Positions 60,716 through 64,000 of a stretch of DNA of 64,000 nt are shown here, piece after piece. The stretch lies in the NCBI GenBank assembly GCA_009602725.1, contig WELB01000245.1:117263-181262 (forward strand). The letters are read 5' to 3'. Below the pieces are notes generated by a model. It saw nothing but the letters and a program-made list of their open reading frames with translations, had not been told where the DNA came from and searched no databases. Origin of the DNA: Spirogloea muscicola. Taxonomy: Eukaryota > Streptophyta > Zygnematophyceae > Spirogloeales > Spirogloeaceae. The position numbers were made by a program, and so were the translations under genes. How positions within the stretch are numbered: the first letter of the stretch is position 1; each line of letters begins with the position of its first letter.

Positions 60716-63700
60716 TCAGAAGCAGTAGCGATGAAGCTCCTGCTCGCGGCTCCGCAGCTTCAGCTTGCACATGGCCGCAGTCTCCACTTGCCGCACGCGC
60801 TCCCTTGACACACCATACCTGCATCACCAAGGCAGTAAGCAGTAACCCGATGGTCAAGCCAAAGGTGTTATGAAATGCAAGACTCAGGTCTTACTCATGA
60901 GGTGGCTAGAATGATCTCAGAGGCTGCCAGGGCAATGGAGAGGGCATATCGAGTGCTCAGATTTTACCTGTGGCTAATTGTGTCTAATGTCATCGGCAGG
61001 CCATCCGCCCTGCCCACACCATAGTGCATTTTGACAATCTCTCGTTCCCTCTGGTCCAACTCACTGAGTAGTAGCCTATTCACATCCTCCTGCAGACCAT
61101 CAATTTGACCAAGAAGACAGATAAGCAACAGGCAGCACACAAGCTAGCTGCTGAAACTTCTTGCACCCCTGTTTGACAATCGCCAAGCCATCTTTACCTA
61201 GACCATCATGCAGAGCATCGCGCTACTTCCTGCTCTTCTGTAAGCCCTTGTGAGAATGACCAGCGTAAGATGCTACAGAAGAGATAGTCGCAGGAGCTAG
61301 GCACTACCTTCATCAATCGCTGCTCGACTACTGTCCAAGGATAAGCATCCTCGTCGCCATCCTCTATGAACTGCACAACAGGTAGTGCCCATACATCGAG
61401 ATGAGTCCCTTGCTTTGCAATAAAGGTATGCCTCCACGGCTGCTCTGCAAATGCAGGCACTGTGCAGGGCACCTGTGCCATTATCTAAGGTAAGCAGTGA
61501 AAAGGTAGGGAAAAGGGATGCATTGCAGATCGAGAGGTAAGAGGCAGAACAGCTATACTATCACAGAGATAGAACAATAACCACTTGTTTAAGCGGGGCT
61601 CACATTGTGAAGTGTGGCCCTGTCACTAGACTGGAAAGCGTTGCCTCTAATTTGATCATCGAGGGAACGAATCTTCTTATTAACCTGTACAAGGTAAGAG
61701 ACGGGGTCAAGAGCACCTCATCTGAAATTGTTGGCGACACACCTCACATTGCACCACACAACAACAAAATCTTCCGTTCAATGTTAGCTCCTTCACAATG
61801 TCAGCTACAACCTGATGTCAATGTACCTTCAATGTGCCTCGAATCTTGAAGGTGGACAGGTTAAGCTCATCACTTAATCTCTGAGCAACCACAACTCAAA
61901 AGTCAGGGTGGCACAAATAGTAAACACTCGTGGATAAACCAATGACTGGAGCAGTGGACCAAAAAGCCCAACTCAGCTCATTGCCTTCAGCCCCCGTAAG
62001 TGGCAGCATATGTATGATGCACATCACCTGGCCTACACTGAGCCGGCTCAATGTGCCCAAAGAAGGCTCGGTGTCTGACCTGCACAGAGGCTGCCTCCCC
62101 CTCTGACGCAAGCTTGCCCTTCATCCTCCTGATGCGGCCCATGGTCTCGTGCACATGCACAGGTAGCCTGACTGTTCGCGAGTTATCTGCTATAGCTCTT
62201 GTCACAGCCTGGTAGCAAAACATTAACAGCACAAAGACCATCCTTTAGTGACCAAAAAAAGCTTCTCAAGGTCAATATGTTACAGGAGCTTGTGCCATGA
62301 GCATGCACTTACATATAGTACTCACTCTTGCTAAATACTACTGCACCCACATAAAAAGAGGTATGGAGCAGTCCCCAACAGCTCAAAAATCATCAAGCAG
62401 ACTGCACCTGTGACTAATTTCATGCCCCACTGATCATGCTCACTAATAATCTGAGTAGAACCTCATCCGCCTGCTCATCTGCCTGCCTCAGACCGCAGAA
62501 CTGACCTGCCGTATCCACCAATGCACATACGTCGACAGCTTATATCCCCGCGTGTGGTCAAACTTCTCGACGCCCCTCATGAGGCCGACAGTGCCCTCCT
62601 GCTCACCAGCAAGCATGGGATAATTTGAGCTTCACCAGAGAAGACCCTGGAAACTATTAGTGCCTAATGGCCTTGACTTCATGATCTTCTCTAAGACAGC
62701 TGGCACAGGAGCAGCGCTATGTTCACTGCCTTGCCATTCTTAGCATGAGGTAAGCAAGTAAGGGCAATAATTGCAAGGTGCTAATATGTACGGCTCAGCA
62801 TGAAGAGCAAAGTGCCTCTAAAGGTCAAAGAGAGGTTAAATGTAGCTAATGATGGTGCAAATCACCTGTATCAAGTCCGCCATGTCCAGCCCATACTTGG
62901 TGTAGCGCTTGGCCACAGACACCACCAGGCGCAGGTTGGCCATCACCATCTTGTCTCGCGCGATATTAGCCTCCTCTATCTGCCGTAGCAACTCGCAGTA
63001 CGCCATACCGACATGGCCTGCCCACTGTTCGTTGGTGGGCTCGGCGCCGAGCTCGGCAACCAACCTGTCAGGCATGACATTGACATACTTACATCAAATT
63101 AAGGTGTTCACCTGCAAGCCCTCAGAATGTGGAGCCCAGAGCCAGAAACTTTGGTGTTGTTACTGCACAACAGGCTATGGATAGTAGGTATTCAACTGTT
63201 CTTTAACATAGTACGCCTAACCCTAATTGATATTGACGAATGTGTCTCAAGTCCTCCACACACATGCTCGCTTGATAAGCTAACAATGCCATTGAACATT
63301 ACAAGTTGCTGGCGCCTTGCGCAAACCTAGTGCCATGACAACTGCTTGCCAAACAGGTATATGGCGTCTCCTTATCATATCTGGAATTGATCTTCTGATA
63401 AACTGGTGTTATCATCACACCGACTGATATGAGGAAGATGGACGTACCGTTCGCGAGCGAACTTGAGCTTGAGGCCGATGGCGAGCTGCTTGGAGAGGCT
63501 CACCTCCTCGTCCTTGGTCAGCAGCTTCACCTTGCCGATGTCCCTCAAGAAGCTCGTCAGGAAGTCCTGCAGGCCCTCCTGCTTGCCTCTGGCGGTGCGC
63601 TCGGCGTAGGCCTTGCCGGCCTTCTTCAGCACCTTGGACAGCGCGAAGCTCATGCTCATCGGCTGCCGCGTTGCCGCCGCCGCCGCCGCCGCCGCCGCAG

Positions 63701-64000
63701 CCGCCGCCTCGGCCGGCCGCTCCTTGCGGGCCTCCAGCCGCCGCTGCCTGGCCGCGGAGTGGTCCCCGCAGAGCGTGGCAGCGTGTCGGACCTTCACCAC
63801 AGCCGCCACCCGGCGCTGCTGCTGGTGCCCCACCGCCGTCGAGCCCGACGTCGACGCCTCGGCCTTCTCCAGTACGGCGCTGCCCGCGAACGCCGTGACG
63901 AGGAGCCTGGCGGGCGGCGGCGCCGGCCGCCACTGGCGGCCCTGCCTCCCGAGCGGCAGGACCGCTTGCCCGCCGAGCTGCGACGAGCCGCTGGAGAGTG
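60716..64000 (-). CDS. Plastid RNA polymerase sigma factor (sigma-70 family), 5' end beyond window
   Basis: Exons read from at least 64000 to 63448, then 63064-62866, 62598-62506, 62208-62080, 61880-61827, 61684-61604, 61370-61308, 61089-60968 and 60818-60716. It directs the bacterial-type plastid RNA polymerase to promoters. Order: Ser/Ala/Arg-rich N-terminus consistent with a transit peptide; poly-Ala; helix [19 protein letters not shown] (region 1.2); region 2 with [40 protein letters not shown] and [20 protein letters not shown] (core binding, -10 recognition); region 3 ([18 protein letters not shown]); [15 protein letters not shown]; and region 4.2 helix-turn-helix [19 protein letters not shown]. 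All phases close. The 54-nt and 81-nt exons were placed by completing region 3. The start codon is outside the window; which plant sigma class it belongs to needs a phylogeny. Confidence 0.96.
63672..63709 (-). repeat. (GCC)n run encoding about 13 alanines in the sigma factor
   Basis: Uninterrupted GCC triplets within the N-terminal exon, between the presumed transit peptide and region 1.2. Confidence 0.9.

Overview
The window looks like nuclear DNA of a photosynthetic eukaryote of the green lineage. Genes are split into many short exons, almost all with GT-AG borders. Exons are GC-rich and alanine/glycine-rich, with frequent (GCC)n runs. Plant-type telomere-like CCCTAAA stretches are scattered through it. 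A chloroplast-type sigma-70 factor, a membrane-anchored UDP-xylose synthase and a very plant-like S-adenosylmethionine synthetase point to Viridiplantae. Together with a propionyl-CoA carboxylase alpha gene, which land plants lack, this suggests a green alga, possibly an early-branching streptophyte; that placement is an inference.

Layout. 0.4-3.5 kb: coiled-coil/acidic-repeat protein (-). 5.5-6.9 kb: protein phosphatase inhibitor 2 (-). 8.0-10.6 kb: EamA/DMT transporter (+). 11.6-12.6 kb: 10-kDa chaperonin (-). 13.6-16.3 kb: S-adenosylmethionine synthetase (+). 16.8-22.9 kb: dense repeat field. 23.0-24.4 kb: secreted glycoprotein of unknown function (+). 25.2-26.6 kb: more repeats. 27.6-29.5 kb: U1 snRNP protein C (-), divergent from protein geranylgeranyltransferase-I beta (+, 30.1-33.6 kb). 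35.3-38.4 kb: PRMT1-type arginine methyltransferase (+). 39.3-46.8 kb: propionyl-CoA carboxylase alpha (+, 21 exons). 47.9-48.8 kb: PLAC8 protein (+). 49.5-52.7 kb: UDP-glucuronate decarboxylase (-). 52.9-58.5 kb: second repeat field. 58.7-59.9 kb: two weakly supported small genes (+). 60.7-64.0 kb: plastid sigma factor (-), whose 5' end runs off the window. I rebuilt exon-intron structures by hand from splice sites, reading frame and family similarity. In every multi-exon model the exon phases close without a frameshift.

The genes are mostly unrelated housekeeping functions, as expected in a eukaryotic chromosome, and show no operon logic. The most unusual content is the repeat complement. 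More than twenty copies, in both orientations, carry the 3' end of one reading frame that always closes on a tail like S-D-L-x-x-L-T-R-G-Y-stop. In most copies a GGCTGG/CCAGCC hairpin module follows. Upstream coding sequence survives to different lengths in different copies, as expected for 5'-truncated retroposition. I do not recognise the encoded protein. Other points of note are an AT-AC (U12-type) intron in the UDP-xylose synthase gene, an 11-nt microexon in PRMT1, an 8-nt first coding exon in U1-C, two GC-AG introns, and an 18-bp perfect hairpin just upstream of the PLAC8 start codon.
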